Shown: one piece after another, positions 1-10,163 of the stretch
Numbering within the stretch: position 1 is the stretch's first letter
How the letters are laid out: every line of letters starts with the position of its first letter
Origin: Pseudaestuariivita rosea
Lineage (GTDB): Bacteria > Pseudomonadota > Alphaproteobacteria > Rhodobacterales > Rhodobacteraceae
Length of the DNA: 64,000 nt
Direction of reading: 5' to 3'
Assembly: GCF_017592335.1 (NCBI RefSeq)
Contig: NZ_JACNMP010000014.1
Location: 1 to 64,000, forward strand
Notes under the pieces: model-generated
What the model was told of the DNA's origin: nothing
The model's input: the letters and a program-made list of their open reading frames with translations, nothing else
Database searches by the model: none
Translations under genes and position numbers: made by a program

Positions 1-326
1 GGGACCTTTTCTGATCCGGTTTCAATTTAAAATCGCCCTCTGCTCCTTGAGGATACGGTTCTCTCGCCGCAGCCGTTCATTCTTACGCGCAAAGTCGAGG
101 TCCTTGTCAGACACAAAATCACTGTCACGATGCGCCGTCACCCACTTGTTCAGCGTCGACAGGCCAACGCCCAAATCAGATGCCACTTGCTTCCTGCTCA
201 GCCCGCTCGTCCGCGCGATCGGAACCGCATCAGCACGGAACTCGTCCGTCCGCTTCTGTCCCATAATCCGTCTCCTTTGTTGCAATAAATGCTATCAAAG
301 GAGCGGCATCAAAACAGGAAAGGTCC
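1..326 (-). mobile_element. Miniature IS3-like element carrying only orfA
   Basis: The left edge reads GGGACCTTTTCTG, and the reverse complement of positions 314-326 is TGGACCTTTCCTG, giving imperfect terminal inverted repeats (11 of 13 match). Between them lies one orfA-type transposase gene and no room for the DDE orfB. The orfA reading frame stops a few bases before the left repeat, where full IS3 elements would continue through a frameshift into orfB. This looks like an internal deletion derivative. The base left of position 1 is unseen, so the target duplication cannot be checked. Confidence 0.55.
22..264 (-). CDS. IS3-family transposase OrfA, orfB missing
   Basis: An 80-residue helix-turn-helix protein of the IS3/IS911 OrfA type, the DNA-binding half of a two-frame transposase. 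It opens with MGQKRTDEF, has the HTH segment around SGLSRKQVASDLGVGLSTL, and ends in the leucine/arginine-rich ERLRRENRILKEQ segment typical of the OrfA leucine zipper. The start at 264 is chosen because AAGGAG lies 7 bases upstream; a longer frame to 285 lacks such a site. The usual ILKKATVFFA continuation is replaced by AILN and a stop. Without OrfB the protein should not transpose by itself; it could act only with a full-length relative elsewhere. Confidence 0.75.
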   Translation of the reverse strand: MGQKRTDEFRADAVPIARTSGLSRKQVASDLGVGLSTLNKWVTAHRDSDFVSDKDLDFARKNERLRRENRILKEQRAILN

Positions 327-458
327 AACTTGCCAACGAATGATGCTGGCTTCCCATGCCTGTCAGCCAGAGCGGCCTGCGAAAGGCCAGCCGCCTAGCG
401 CGCCTCGATCAATGCACCGAGGACGGCTTTGTTCGCATAGCAAACACTCCTTTTTTGA

Positions 459-1579
<1,121 letters not shown>

Positions 1580-1582
1580 TCA

Positions 1583-2188
1583 GTGAACGAAGCTCTTGAA
1601 GAACTGGGCGCGCTGATCGCCGCGAAACGTCCGGACTGCGTGTTGGATTACGCCGTGGCGAATGGTGAGCTGACGGTGAATGTCGCGCCTGCGTCGTTGC
1701 ATGGGTTGGTGGAGTTTCTGACGACGAACCCCTCCTGCCAGTTTTCGACGCTGGTCGATATCACCGCGGTCGATCATCCGTCGCGGCCCAAGCGGTTTGA
1801 GGTCGTTTACCACTTTTTGTCGATGTATCAGAACCACCGCATCCGGCTGAAGGTGGCGATCCGGGAAGAGGACATGGTCGCCTCGATCACCGATATTCAC
1901 CCAAGTGCGAACTGGTTTGAACGCGAAGTCTTCGATATGTTCGGCATCCTGTTTTCCGGCCATCCCGACCTGCGCCGCATTCTGACCGACTATGGCTTCC
2001 GCGGGCACCCCCTGCGCAAGGATTTCCCGACGACGGGCTATACCGAGGTGCGCTATGACGAGGCGCAAAAGCGTGTAGTCTATGAACCCGTCAGCCTGGT
2101 GCAGGAATACCGTCAGTTCGATTTCATGTCGCCCTGGGAAGGGGCCGAGTATATCTTGCCGGGGGATGAGAAAAAGGAAGAGGCATGA
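1583..2188 (+). CDS. nuoC: NADH-quinone oxidoreductase subunit C
   Basis: A 201-residue NuoC (30-kDa) subunit of the peripheral arm of complex I, which packs against NuoD near the quinone site and has no cofactor. The family signature is clear: [18 protein letters not shown] followed by [20 protein letters not shown]. The start is GTG at 1583, three bases after the upstream gene. It is a separate NuoC, not fused to NuoD as in enterobacteria. Its stop overlaps the start of the next small membrane gene. Confidence 0.96.
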   Translation: MNEALEELGALIAAKRPDCVLDYAVANGELTVNVAPASLHGLVEFLTTNPSCQFSTLVDITAVDHPSRPKRFEVVYHFLSMYQNHRIRLKVAIREEDMVASITDIHPSANWFEREVFDMFGILFSGHPDLRRILTDYGFRGHPLRKDFPTTGYTEVRYDEAQKRVVYEPVSLVQEYRQFDFMSPWEGAEYILPGDEKKEEA

Positions 2189-2394
2189 TGCCTCTGATCA
2201 GTCTGGTCATACTGCTTATTTTCTGGGTATTCGTGGCGGTTCCGGTTTCTGTTGTCGTAAGAAAGGCCGGGTTTTCGGCCTGGTGGAACCTGATGCATTT
2301 GCTGCCCTTATTGGGCAGTTTTATCTTGCTGTGGATTACGGCGATGCGGAAATGGCGTGTTGTGCGTACCGTCCAGCCCGATGTGTTTGACTGA
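2185..2394 (+). CDS. Small membrane protein, two transmembrane segments
   Basis: A 69-residue hydrophobic protein with two predicted membrane helices (about residues 3-24 and 36-53) and a short tail. Its middle, [18 protein letters not shown] followed by AMRKW, resembles the pattern W..L..L.PV.G...YW.LA.KEW of three small proteins between nuoF and nuoG in this same window, so it is probably a distant member of that family. The ATG overlaps the nuoC stop, so it is translated with the complex I genes. Function unknown. Confidence 0.75.
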   Translation: MMPLISLVILLIFWVFVAVPVSVVVRKAGFSAWWNLMHLLPLLGSFILLWITAMRKWRVVRTVQPDVFD

Positions 2395-2403
2395 AGGCAG
2401 CAC

Positions 2404-3312
2404 ATGCTGGTTTGGGGGGCGATTTTGATGGATACCCCCAGCCTTTTATACGGGATCGGCGCGACCAAGGCGGGCACAAGCTGGCTGCATGCCTATCTGC
2501 AAAAACACCCCGATTGCGCCGTGCCGCTGATGAAAGAGCTGCATTATTTCGATTTTCTGGAAACCGGCAATCATGACGGGGCGATGGCACGGCTGGCCGG
2601 GCTGCGGGGGACGTTATCGCGCGATCTGGAGCAGGCTGAAAAGGACCGCCGCGCGAAACTGCAGCGCAGATTGGATGAGATGGATCGTTGGACGGCTGTT
2701 GTGTCGCAAAGCTCGGACACGCGGGCACCTTATGTCGATTTCATGAGGGGCCTTGCTGACGCGCGTGTTGTGGCGGACGTGACGCCGGCCTACGCGACGC
2801 TGTCGCGCGATACCCTGGCCGAAATGGCGGCGCTGAACGGCGGCAACACGCGGTTTCTGTATATTCTGCGCGACCCGATTGACCGGTTGTGGTCGCACAT
2901 CCGCATGGTTCTGAAACGCAAAGCGCCCGATGATCCCACGCAACTGGCTGATCGTATCCTGCGCAGGGCCGAGGCCGGTAAAGAACACCTGATGCTAGAG
3001 CGCAGTGATTATAGTGCGGCCTTGGCGAAACTGTCAGACGTCGTCCCGGACGACCGGCGCCTGGTTCTGTTTTTCGAGGAATTGTTCACGGATGCTACGA
3101 TCCGGCGCATTTGCAGCTTTTTGGAAGTGGATTATATGCCAGCCATGTTGCAGCGTCATGTCCACAAAGGCATCGAACACCCATGGACGCCCGCGCAATT
3201 TCGTCGTATGGGCAAACTGGTTTCGCCGCAGTATGATGCTGTACAAGACTATATGGGGGGTCTGCCCGCGCGCTGGCAGACCCATGCGGCCAAGATGGAG
3301 ACGACGATATAA
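2404..3312 (+). CDS. Sulfotransferase family protein
   Basis: A roughly 300-residue cytoplasmic sulfotransferase of the PAPS-dependent type. The 5'-phosphosulfate loop is [16 protein letters not shown] near the N-terminus, followed by KELHYFDF, and the 3'-phosphate binding motif is [16 protein letters not shown] near the middle. Such enzymes transfer sulfate from PAPS to hydroxyl or amino groups of small molecules, lipids or glycans; the acceptor here is unknown. Translation may start at 2404 or at the ATG at 2428 (MDTPSLLYG), which better matches the family N-terminus. Its stop overlaps the nuoD start (TAATG). A sulfotransferase inside the complex I operon is unusual. Confidence 0.88.
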   Translation: MLVWGAILMDTPSLLYGIGATKAGTSWLHAYLQKHPDCAVPLMKELHYFDFLETGNHDGAMARLAGLRGTLSRDLEQAEKDRRAKLQRRLDEMDRWTAVVSQSSDTRAPYVDFMRGLADARVVADVTPAYATLSRDTLAEMAALNGGNTRFLYILRDPIDRLWSHIRMVLKRKAPDDPTQLADRILRRAEAGKEHLMLERSDYSAALAKLSDVVPDDRRLVLFFEELFTDATIRRICSFLEVDYMPAMLQRHVHKGIEHPWTPAQFRRMGKLVSPQYDAVQDYMGGLPARWQTHAAKMETTI

Positions 3313-4523
3313 TGGACGGCTCAAAATTCGATGATGTCCTGACCGGCGAACAGAAAATCCGGAACTTTAACATCAACTTCGGGCCTCAGCACCCGGCGGC
3401 GCATGGGGTGTTGCGGCTGGTTCTGGAACTGGATGGCGAGATTGTCGAACGCTGCGATCCGCATATCGGGCTGTTGCATCGTGGCACCGAAAAGCTGATG
3501 GAAAGCCGCACCTATCTGCAGAACCTGCCGTATCTGGACCGGCTGGATTACGTGGCGCCGATGAACCAGGAACATGCCTGGTGTCTGGCGATTGAACGTC
3601 TGACGGGGGTTGAGGTGCCGCGGCGGGCGTCCCTGATCCGGGTGCTGTATTCCGAAATCGGCCGTATCCTGAGCCACCTTTTGAACGTGACGACCCAGGC
3701 GATGGACGTTGGCGCGCTGACCCCGCCGTTGTGGGGCTTTGAAGAGCGTGAAAAGCTGATGATCTTCTATGAACGGGCCTGTGGCGCGCGGTTGCACGCG
3801 GCGTATTTCCGGCCCGGCGGTGTGCATCAGGATCTGCCCGATGAGCTGCTGGACGATATCGAGGAATGGGCGATCGATTTCCCCGCGGTTCTGGATGATA
3901 TCGACGGGCTGCTGACGGAAAACCGTATTTTCAAGCAGCGCAATGCTGACATCGGTGTCGTGACCGAGGATGATATCCAGAAATACGGGTTCAGCGGCGT
4001 GATGGTGCGCGGATCGGGTCTGGCCTGGGATCTGCGGCGTGCGCAGCCCTATGAATGCTATGACGAATTCGATTTCCAGATCCCGGTGGGCAAGAACGGT
4101 GATTGCTATGACCGGTATCTGTGCCGGATGGAAGAAATGCGCCAGTCGATCAGCATCATCCGCCAGGCGATTGTGAAACTGCGCGAGGCGACCGGCGATG
4201 TGCTGGCGCGCGGCAAGATCACTCCGCCCCCGCGGGCCGAGATGAAGACCAGCATGGAAGCGCTGATCCATCACTTCAAGCTATATACCGAAGGCTTCCA
4301 TGTCCCGGCCGGTGAGGTCTATGCCGCGGTTGAGGCGCCCAAGGGCGAATTCGGTGTCTATCTGGTGGCCGACGGTACAAACCGCCCCTACCGCGCGAAA
4401 CTGCGCGCGCCCGGATATCTGCATCTGCAGGCGATGGATTACATCTGCAAAGGCCATCAGCTGGCCGACGTGGCGGCGATTATCGGTACGATGGATGTCG
4501 TTTTCGGCGAGATTGATCGGTAA
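3312..4523 (+). CDS. nuoD: NADH-quinone oxidoreductase subunit D
   Basis: A 403-residue NuoD (49-kDa) subunit that forms most of the quinone-binding cavity together with NuoB; it descends from the large subunit of NiFe hydrogenases but lacks the metal cysteines. The conserved opening [19 protein letters not shown] and the later [14 protein letters not shown] are present. Length and sequence look intact. It overlaps the sulfotransferase stop by one base, which indicates coupled translation in the same operon. Confidence 0.97.
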   Translation: MDGSKFDDVLTGEQKIRNFNINFGPQHPAAHGVLRLVLELDGEIVERCDPHIGLLHRGTEKLMESRTYLQNLPYLDRLDYVAPMNQEHAWCLAIERLTGVEVPRRASLIRVLYSEIGRILSHLLNVTTQAMDVGALTPPLWGFEEREKLMIFYERACGARLHAAYFRPGGVHQDLPDELLDDIEEWAIDFPAVLDDIDGLLTENRIFKQRNADIGVVTEDDIQKYGFSGVMVRGSGLAWDLRRAQPYECYDEFDFQIPVGKNGDCYDRYLCRMEEMRQSISIIRQAIVKLREATGDVLARGKITPPPRAEMKTSMEALIHHFKLYTEGFHVPAGEVYAAVEAPKGEFGVYLVADGTNRPYRAKLRAPGYLHLQAMDYICKGHQLADVAAIIGTMDVVFGEIDR

Positions 4524-4528
4524 TCCGC

Positions 4529-4891
4529 TTGCGTTTCCTTGTTCTGTGTCTTGTCGTTGTTGCGGGCGTTCCAGCCTTCGCTGGCGCCGCTGCTGACGCC
4601 CAGAAGCGGTTGAACAGTTTATCTGATGCAGAGGTCTATTCTACTGCGCTGCGCCCATTGACGCAGTCGGGTTGCGTTATCGATTATTCGGACCCCGAGC
4701 AGTATGATCGGATGGAAAACGCGGCCATGGTCGCAGTTTTCGATCTGGCTGACGTTCCCGCTCAGTATCGCTCGGTACTGTGGGATGATCTGTTCCTGAG
4801 GATCGATCATATCTTTGAAGAGAAGATGCTATCCGGCGAGTTGTTGCTGGATGAGGTTGCGATGACTCTCACAGTCCGCGATTGTGAGTGA
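4529..4891 (+). CDS. Secreted protein of unknown function after nuoD
   Basis: A 120-residue protein with a signal peptide (MRFLVLCLVVVAGVPAFAGA) starting at a TTG six bases after nuoD. The mature part is acidic and has cysteines in SGCVIDYSD and at the extreme C-terminus (RDCE) that could form a disulfide. I do not recognise the family. It sits among other small exported proteins that interrupt the complex I genes. Confidence 0.65.
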   Translation: MRFLVLCLVVVAGVPAFAGAAADAQKRLNSLSDAEVYSTALRPLTQSGCVIDYSDPEQYDRMENAAMVAVFDLADVPAQYRSVLWDDLFLRIDHIFEEKMLSGELLLDEVAMTLTVRDCE

Positions 4892-4918
4892 ACTTTTTTC
4901 GAGTGCTCGGGGGATGAG

Positions 4919-5080
4919 ATGGATGCAATAATAATCAGTCCGTGGCTTTTGTTGGTGGGTGCCGTTGCGGGGCTGGCGGCGGCCTATGCGGCGAAGGGGC
5001 GTAACCGGTTGATCAAGGCTGCGGTGATCGGGGCGATTGTGGCCTTTGTCATGGGGCTGGCGCGGTCGTATTATCCGTAA
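4919..5080 (+). CDS. Tiny membrane protein, 53 residues
   Basis: ATG at 4919 to TAA at 5078-5080 encodes MDAIIISPWLLLVGAVAGLA followed by a basic turn (AKGRNRLIK) and a second hydrophobic stretch ending in ARSYYP. Two short transmembrane helices with a positively charged cytoplasmic loop fit a helical hairpin. It lies between nuoD and nuoE in the same direction and is followed by a terminator-like hairpin. Function unknown. Confidence 0.6.
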   Translation: MDAIIISPWLLLVGAVAGLAAAYAAKGRNRLIKAAVIGAIVAFVMGLARSYYP

Positions 5081-5089
5081 TCCAAAGGG

Positions 5090-5114
5090 GGCGCCTGGCG
5101 GCGCCGTTTCTTTT
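5090..5114 (+). terminator. Hairpin with T-rich tail between nuoD and nuoE genes
   Basis: GGCGCC (5090-5095), loop TGGC and GGCGCC (5100-5105) are followed by GTTTCTTTT. The shape is that of a rho-independent terminator or attenuator within the operon, and may split it into a nuoBCD unit and a nuoEFG unit. Confidence 0.5.
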
Positions 5115-5143
5115 ATCTCATGTCCTGGCGGACATTCGGGATT

Positions 5144-5176
5144 GCCTGCGGCGCGAGTATTTTTGCCAAGAAGAAG
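5144..5176 (+). repeat. Dispersed GAGTATTT element, copy 1
   Basis: A GCCTGCGGC mini-hairpin, then GAGTATTTTTG, then CCAAGAAGAAG. The same layout recurs at other gene borders in this window (about 16.43, 18.73, 24.63, 27.18, 31.28 and 38.7 kb). Confidence 0.6.
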
Positions 5177-5324
5177 GTTGCGAGCGGAGTGTTGGGTTGT
5201 ATTGATTGGTGAACCTGCCCTTTACGATTTCGGCCGCTTATTGTAAGGCAAACGCCAACCAAGGCCGCGTGTTCGTAAGCCATTGAAATGGTTTGCGCGA
5301 AAAGATGAAAAGGACGTCCCAGGG

Positions 5325-6440
5325 ATGCTTCGCCGACTTCACCCCGAACAACCTGACACATTTGCGTTCACACCTGCCAACCAGGCCTGGGCTGAGGCTC
5401 AGATCGCGAAATATCCCGAAGGGCGTCAGGCCAGTGCGATTATTCCGCTGCTTTGGCGTGCGCAGGAGCAGGAAGGCTGGCTGTCGCGCCCCGCGATTGA
5501 GCATGTGGCGGGGATGCTGGACATGGCTTATATCCGCGCGCTTGAGGTGGCGTCATTTTACTTCATGTTTCAGCTGCAACCGGTTGGATCTGTTGCCCAT
5601 ATTCAGGTTTGCGGGACGACGTCCTGCATGATTTGCGGGGCCGAGGATCTGGTGGCGGTGTGTAAGGAAAAGATTGCGCCCGAGCCGCATCAGATCAGCG
5701 ATGATGGCAAGTTCAGCTGGGAAGAGGTCGAATGCCTGGGGTCCTGTGCCAATGCGCCGATGGCCCAGATTGGTAAGGATTACTACGAAGATCTGACCAC
5801 CGAACGCATGGCTGAGATCATTGATGAACTGGCTGCGGGCCAGGTGCCGACGCCCGGGCCCCAGAACGGACGCTATGCGGCGGAACCGGCGGGCGGTTTG
5901 ACCAGCCTGAAAGACTATGAGGCGGGCAAGCCTGACCTGAATGCCTCGGCCACTTTGGCGCGTGATATTGGCGATACGGTCAAACGGATCGACGGGACCG
6001 AGGTGCCGCTGATCACGCCGTGGCGGAATAACAGCGATCAGCCAGCCAAGGCGGATGCGCCCCTGCGCGATGCCAAGGGTGCGGCGCGCAGTGGCAATGC
6101 GGTGGCTGCCAAACAGGCCAGTCCAGCTGAAAACAAGGCGGTTCCGGACACACCCGGCACCAAGCCCAGCACGATGGACAAGCCCCGCGACACGGGCGCC
6201 GATGATCTGAAGCTGATCAAGGGTGTTGGCCCCAAGTTAGAGAAACTGTTGCATTCTTTGGGATTTTATCACTTTGATCAGATTGCGGCCTGGACTGCGG
6301 ATGAGGTAGCCTGGGTCGATCAGAACCTGGAAGGGTTCAAGGGACGTGTCAGTCGGGACGATTGGGTTCCGCAAGCAAAACTGTTGGCCGAAGGGGGGGA
6401 CACCGAATTCTCTGCCCGCGCCAAGAAAGAAGGCAATTGA
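5325..6440 (+). CDS. nuoE: NADH-quinone oxidoreductase subunit E with C-terminal extension
   Basis: A 371-residue NuoE, far longer than the usual 160-240 residues. The N-terminal half is the thioredoxin-like 24-kDa subunit that binds [2Fe-2S] cluster N1a next to the NADH site; ligands are in CGTTSCMIC and [10 protein letters not shown]. After a Pro/Ala/Lys-rich linker comes a C-terminal domain beginning [17 protein letters not shown], a helix-hairpin-helix-like module of about 75 residues. The same module ends the next two genes. The start ATG at 5325 ([10 protein letters not shown]) matches the family N-terminus; a TTG at 5283 is an in-frame alternative. The extension is known in Rhodobacteraceae NuoE proteins; its role is not clear. 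Confidence 0.95.
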   Translation: MLRRLHPEQPDTFAFTPANQAWAEAQIAKYPEGRQASAIIPLLWRAQEQEGWLSRPAIEHVAGMLDMAYIRALEVASFYFMFQLQPVGSVAHIQVCGTTSCMICGAEDLVAVCKEKIAPEPHQISDDGKFSWEEVECLGSCANAPMAQIGKDYYEDLTTERMAEIIDELAAGQVPTPGPQNGRYAAEPAGGLTSLKDYEAGKPDLNASATLARDIGDTVKRIDGTEVPLITPWRNNSDQPAKADAPLRDAKGAARSGNAVAAKQASPAENKAVPDTPGTKPSTMDKPRDTGADDLKLIKGVGPKLEKLLHSLGFYHFDQIAAWTADEVAWVDQNLEGFKGRVSRDDWVPQAKLLAEGGDTEFSARAKKEGN

Positions 6441-6479
6441 GCGGGGGCGTAGTGAAATAGGGACGGGGAGTCTGAAGAT

Positions 6480-7250
6480 ATGACGCAAAAAACGGGGGGA
6501 GCCGGCGACGCGCTGACGTGTTGGGTGATTGCCGGGATCGTTTCTTTCTTTGTACTGATATTGCTGATGTTTTTCGGCGGCTGGAGTTTTCTTCAGGCGG
6601 CATTTGGTGCGTCTTTAGTCTTTCTTGTGGGGGGCGGATTGCTGACCTGGGTGATGCTGCGGCCCTTGCCCCAGCCGGGTGAGATCAACCCGAACCGCGC
6701 GGGTGAGGCACCGACGGCCGGGTCTGCGGCGCCGGTCAGTGATGCGGCACCAACGCCACGACCCGAGGCGGCCAAACGGACCGTTCAGCATGCCGCCAAT
6801 GCGACTGCGACGACGGAAGAGGTGGTTGAAGAGCCTGTCGCCGAGGAGGTTTCGCCAGCGCCTGAACCCATTGCGTCGCCCCCGGTTGACGAACCTGCCG
6901 CGATCGAGCAATCGCAGCCAGAGCCAGTTACCGAGGCGCCGAAAAAGCGCCCGGTGGCCGCCGATGGCAAGCCCGAATTACTGGACGAACCGCGTGATGG
7001 CAAGGCGGACGATCTGAAGCAGATCAAAGGGGTTGGCCCCAAGCTGGAAGCTTTGCTACATTCAAAAGGAATTTACCACTTCGATCAGATCGCCAGCTGG
7101 CGTAAGAAAGAGGTGGACTGGGTTGACGAAAACCTCGAAGGCTTTAAAGGCCGTGTGACCCGCGACGAATGGGTCAAACAGGCCAAACTGCTGGCCAAGG
7201 GCGAGCAGACGGAGTTTTCGAAGAAGGTCAAGAAAGGCGGCGTTTACTAG
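6480..7250 (+). CDS. Membrane-anchored protein with NuoE-type C-terminal HhH domain
   Basis: A 256-residue protein. Residues about 12-62 form two transmembrane helices (WVIAGIVSFFVLILLMFFGG and a second ending LLTWVMLRP). A long Pro/Ala/Glu-rich linker follows, and the last ~75 residues, from [17 protein letters not shown] to the C-terminus, are nearly the same as the tail of NuoE, including [19 protein letters not shown] and EFSKK. It directly follows nuoE. The domain looks duplicated from NuoE and placed on a membrane anchor; it may bind the same partner as the NuoE tail. Function is unproven. Confidence 0.85.
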   Translation: MTQKTGGAGDALTCWVIAGIVSFFVLILLMFFGGWSFLQAAFGASLVFLVGGGLLTWVMLRPLPQPGEINPNRAGEAPTAGSAAPVSDAAPTPRPEAAKRTVQHAANATATTEEVVEEPVAEEVSPAPEPIASPPVDEPAAIEQSQPEPVTEAPKKRPVAADGKPELLDEPRDGKADDLKQIKGVGPKLEALLHSKGIYHFDQIASWRKKEVDWVDENLEGFKGRVTRDEWVKQAKLLAKGEQTEFSKKVKKGGVY

Positions 7251-7368
7251 GCGCCGCAGCAAGGCGTGTCTGTCCGGACCCCGGTCAGGCACATGAATAG
7301 CACCGGTGGGAGGAACGGGGCGGCAAACGCAGCCACGCCCGTGGTTTGTTCTGAACTGGAGCACGAAG

Positions 7369-8292
7369 ATGAAAGAACACTTTAAACCCCTTAGCACACA
7401 ATCTCAGATGGCCGCGGTCGCCATTAGCATGACGGCCCCCGCAATGGCTTTTGGTGCGGCCAGCCTGTATTTCTGGCGGCTGGCGATGGCAGCTCCGGCG
7501 TTGACCCTGCGCGCGACATGGCCCGCGGTGTCAGATGCGGGCACAGTGGATGCACCGGCTGCTGATATCAAAGCGGCTCCGGCCAAACCGAAGGCGGCCC
7601 CCAAGGCCCCCGCCAAACCTGTCGCCAAGAAAGCCGTTGCCAAGAAAACCGCAGCGCCAAAAGTGGTGCAGCCTAAAAAGGCGGCTCCGAAAAAAGCGGC
7701 GGCCAAAAAGGCTGTGGTTGAGGCGGTAACGACGGCCCCTGTGAAGGTGGCTGCTGTTAAGGAAACCCCTGTAAAAGAGGTTGCTGCGAAAGAGGCGCCC
7801 GTCAAAAAGGCCACCGCGAAGAAGGCCGCCAAGCCTGCGGCGAAAAAGGCTGAAAAGCCCGCGACCACCAAGCCCCAGATCAAGGCTGTGGCGCCGGTCA
7901 AATCAGAACCGGCCCAAAAGGAAACGCCGGTCAAGGCCGCGCCTGCCGCGAAACCCGTCAAGACCGAAGTTTATGAGGCCAAGACCACTGGTGGTGCAAA
8001 GAAAGTTCAGGTCACGCTGGCCGCCATGCCCGAGCCCAAGGTGGATGACAGCAAACCTGCATTGCTGAAAGCGGCCCGGAATGGCAAGGCGGATGACCTA
8101 AAGCTGATCAAGGGCGTTGGCCCCAAGATGGAAAAGCAGCTGAATGATCTGGGTATTTATCACTTTGATCAGGTGGCAGGTCTGACGGACACGCAGTTGG
8201 ATTGGGTCGATGATCAGCTAAATGGTCTGAAAGGTATGCCCAAGCGCAATAACTGGGTGTCTCAGGCCAAGGACCTGGCGAAGACCAAGTAA
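7369..8292 (+). CDS. Lys/Ala/Pro-rich protein with NuoE-type C-terminal HhH domain
   Basis: A 307-residue protein in three parts. Residues 1 to about 45 are hydrophobic (AAVAISMTAPAMAFGAASLY), perhaps a membrane or phasin-like segment. The long middle is almost only Lys, Ala, Pro, Val and Thr in KKA/KAAP steps, like histone H1 tails. The end, [20 protein letters not shown] with FDQVAGL and LNGLKGMPKRNNW, is the third copy of the module found at the ends of NuoE and the preceding gene. The ATG at 7369 is preceded by GGAGCACGAAG. A nucleic-acid or polyanion-binding middle is likely from composition alone. Confidence 0.8.
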   Translation: MKEHFKPLSTQSQMAAVAISMTAPAMAFGAASLYFWRLAMAAPALTLRATWPAVSDAGTVDAPAADIKAAPAKPKAAPKAPAKPVAKKAVAKKTAAPKVVQPKKAAPKKAAAKKAVVEAVTTAPVKVAAVKETPVKEVAAKEAPVKKATAKKAAKPAAKKAEKPATTKPQIKAVAPVKSEPAQKETPVKAAPAAKPVKTEVYEAKTTGGAKKVQVTLAAMPEPKVDDSKPALLKAARNGKADDLKLIKGVGPKMEKQLNDLGIYHFDQVAGLTDTQLDWVDDQLNGLKGMPKRNNWVSQAKDLAKTK

Positions 8293-8301
8293 GGAAACGC
8301 G

Positions 8302-8526
8302 ATGACGCGGGATGAAGAAAAGGCGATGGCCCGACAGGGCCGGACGGCGGGTCTGGTGATGGCCGGGGCAGGGGTGTTAAGCATCGCCGCGCCCTGGCTG
8401 GTCCGCACGCTTGGGCTTCAACCGCGCGTCGAATTTCTGTTCTATCTGATTTCGATGGCTGCGTTCATTTGGGCACTTTTCCTGACATGGCAAATCTGGC
8501 AGAAGAACCGGAAATCGAAAGGATGA
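8302..8526 (+). CDS. Small membrane protein, DUF5337-like
   Basis: A 74-residue protein with two transmembrane helices (about residues 15-36 and 45-64) between charged ends, MTRDEEKAMARQGR and KNRKSKG. Small proteins of this layout next to nuoF are typical of Rhodobacteraceae complex I operons, where I recall them as DUF5337; that family name is from memory. It lies seven bases before nuoF and is presumably co-transcribed. Role unknown. Confidence 0.75.
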   Translation: MTRDEEKAMARQGRTAGLVMAGAGVLSIAAPWLVRTLGLQPRVEFLFYLISMAAFIWALFLTWQIWQKNRKSKG

Positions 8527-8532
8527 TATCGG

Positions 8533-9831
8533 ATGCTGGAAGATAAGGATCGGATCTTTACCAACCTTTATGGGATGCACGACCGCACCTTGGCGGGCGC
8601 CAAGCAGCGTGGGCACTGGGATGGCACGGCCGATATCATCAAAAAGGGTCGCGACTGGATCATTGATCAGATGAAGGCCAGCGGTCTGCGCGGGCGGGGC
8701 GGTGGTGGTTTCCCGACAGGTTTGAAGTGGTCGTTCATGCCCAAGGAAAGCGACGGGCGTCCGGCCTATCTGGTTGTGAATGCAGACGAATCTGAACCCG
8801 GCACCTGCAAAGACCGTGAGATCATGCGCCACGATCCGCACACGCTGATCGAAGGCTGCCTGATCGCGTCTTTCGCAATGAATGCGAACGCCTGTTATAT
8901 CTACATCCGCGGCGAATACATCCGCGAAAAAGAAGCGCTGCAGAACGCAATTGATGAGGCTTATGATGCGGGGCTGCTGGGCAAGAACGCCGCGAAGTCA
9001 GGCTGGGATTTTGATCTGTACCTGCACCATGGTGCAGGCGCCTATATCTGTGGCGAAGAAACTGCGCTGCTGGAAAGTCTTGAGGGCAAGAAAGGCATGC
9101 CGCGCATGCGCCCACCTTTTCCTGCTGCTGCTGGCCTTTATGGCTGTCCGACAACAGTGAATAATGTCGAATCGATTGCTGTTGTTCCGACAATCCTTCG
9201 TCGTGGTGCAGATTGGTTTTCCAGCTTTGGGCGCCCGAACAATGCTGGCACTAAGATTTTCATGATTTCAGGCCATGTAAATAATCCATGTGTCGTAGAA
9301 GAGGCAATGTCGATCAGCTTCCATGATCTGATCGAGAAACACTGTGGCGGCATTCGCGGCGGTTGGGATAATCTGAAAGCGGTGATCCCCGGTGGATCAT
9401 CGGTGCCTTGTTTGCCAGCCTCGACCATGCGCGACGCGATTATGGATTATGACTGGCTGCGCGAACAGAAGTCGGGCCTTGGCACGGCGGCGGTGATCGT
9501 GATGGACCAGTCCACCGATATCATCAAGGCGATCTGGCGGTTGTCGAAGTTCTACAAACACGAAAGCTGCGGCCAGTGCACGCCGTGTCGCGAAGGCACC
9601 GGCTGGATGATGCGCGTGATGGACCGGCTTGTCAGAGGCGAGGCCGAGGTCGAAGAAATCGACATGCTGCTGGACGTCACCAAACAGGTCGAGGGCCACA
9701 CGATCTGCGCCCTGGGTGATGCCGCAGCCTGGCCCATTCAGGGCCTGATCCGCCATTTCCGCGACGAAATCGAAGACCGGATCAAAAAGAACAGCCCACC
9801 GCCAAAGCGGTCGCCGATCGCGGCCGAGTGA
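8533..9831 (+). CDS. nuoF: NADH-quinone oxidoreductase subunit F
   Basis: A 432-residue NuoF (51-kDa), the NADH-oxidising subunit with FMN and [4Fe-4S] cluster N3. The glycine-rich FMN/NADH loop is [16 protein letters not shown], a second nucleotide segment is [16 protein letters not shown], and the N3 ligands are in [15 protein letters not shown] plus a later Cys in [13 protein letters not shown]. Length is normal. Its TGA overlaps the ATG of the next gene. Together with NuoE and NuoG it forms the electron-input module. Confidence 0.97.
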   Translation: MLEDKDRIFTNLYGMHDRTLAGAKQRGHWDGTADIIKKGRDWIIDQMKASGLRGRGGGGFPTGLKWSFMPKESDGRPAYLVVNADESEPGTCKDREIMRHDPHTLIEGCLIASFAMNANACYIYIRGEYIREKEALQNAIDEAYDAGLLGKNAAKSGWDFDLYLHHGAGAYICGEETALLESLEGKKGMPRMRPPFPAAAGLYGCPTTVNNVESIAVVPTILRRGADWFSSFGRPNNAGTKIFMISGHVNNPCVVEEAMSISFHDLIEKHCGGIRGGWDNLKAVIPGGSSVPCLPASTMRDAIMDYDWLREQKSGLGTAAVIVMDQSTDIIKAIWRLSKFYKHESCGQCTPCREGTGWMMRVMDRLVRGEAEVEEIDMLLDVTKQVEGHTICALGDAAAWPIQGLIRHFRDEIEDRIKKNSPPPKRSPIAAE

Positions 9832-10154
9832 TGACGTCGGTCTTTTTCGGGGCTGCAGTTGGTCTTTGGGGGGCTGTGTATTCAACGATTGAAATGATTG
9901 CCCTAATCATTCTGTTCCGCCGCACCGGTCATGGTGCGCAATGGTGCTTGTGGGCGCTGATGCCGGTATCGGCGTTTTTTACAAGCGGGATTTTTAATGC
10001 GTTGATCGTGGGTGAACTGGTTATTGAACGTGAACAGACAATGTGGGTTGCTTTTGCTTCGCAAGTTGTCACCGGGGTTCTGGGATTATCCGGTTTTCTG
10101 GTTCTGACGTGGCGCATCTGGGCTGGCTACGGCGTTTTAAAGCCTGCGCGATAG
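9831..10154 (+). CDS. Membrane protein of unknown function, three segments
   Basis: A 107-residue hydrophobic protein (start ATG 9831, or GTG 9828) with three probable membrane helices. It contains LFRRTGHGAQWCLWALMPVS, which matches the WKRTGHS...L.L.PV segment of the two genes that follow. It is therefore probably a longer relative of that small family. The start overlaps the nuoF stop. Function unknown. Confidence 0.7.
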   Translation: MTSVFFGAAVGLWGAVYSTIEMIALIILFRRTGHGAQWCLWALMPVSAFFTSGIFNALIVGELVIEREQTMWVAFASQVVTGVLGLSGFLVLTWRIWAGYGVLKPAR

Positions 10155-10163
10155 GATGGATCT

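Noticed and set aside
3321-4274. A 317-codon open frame on the minus strand.
   Set aside because: Antisense to nuoD; no motif, and nuoD is certain.
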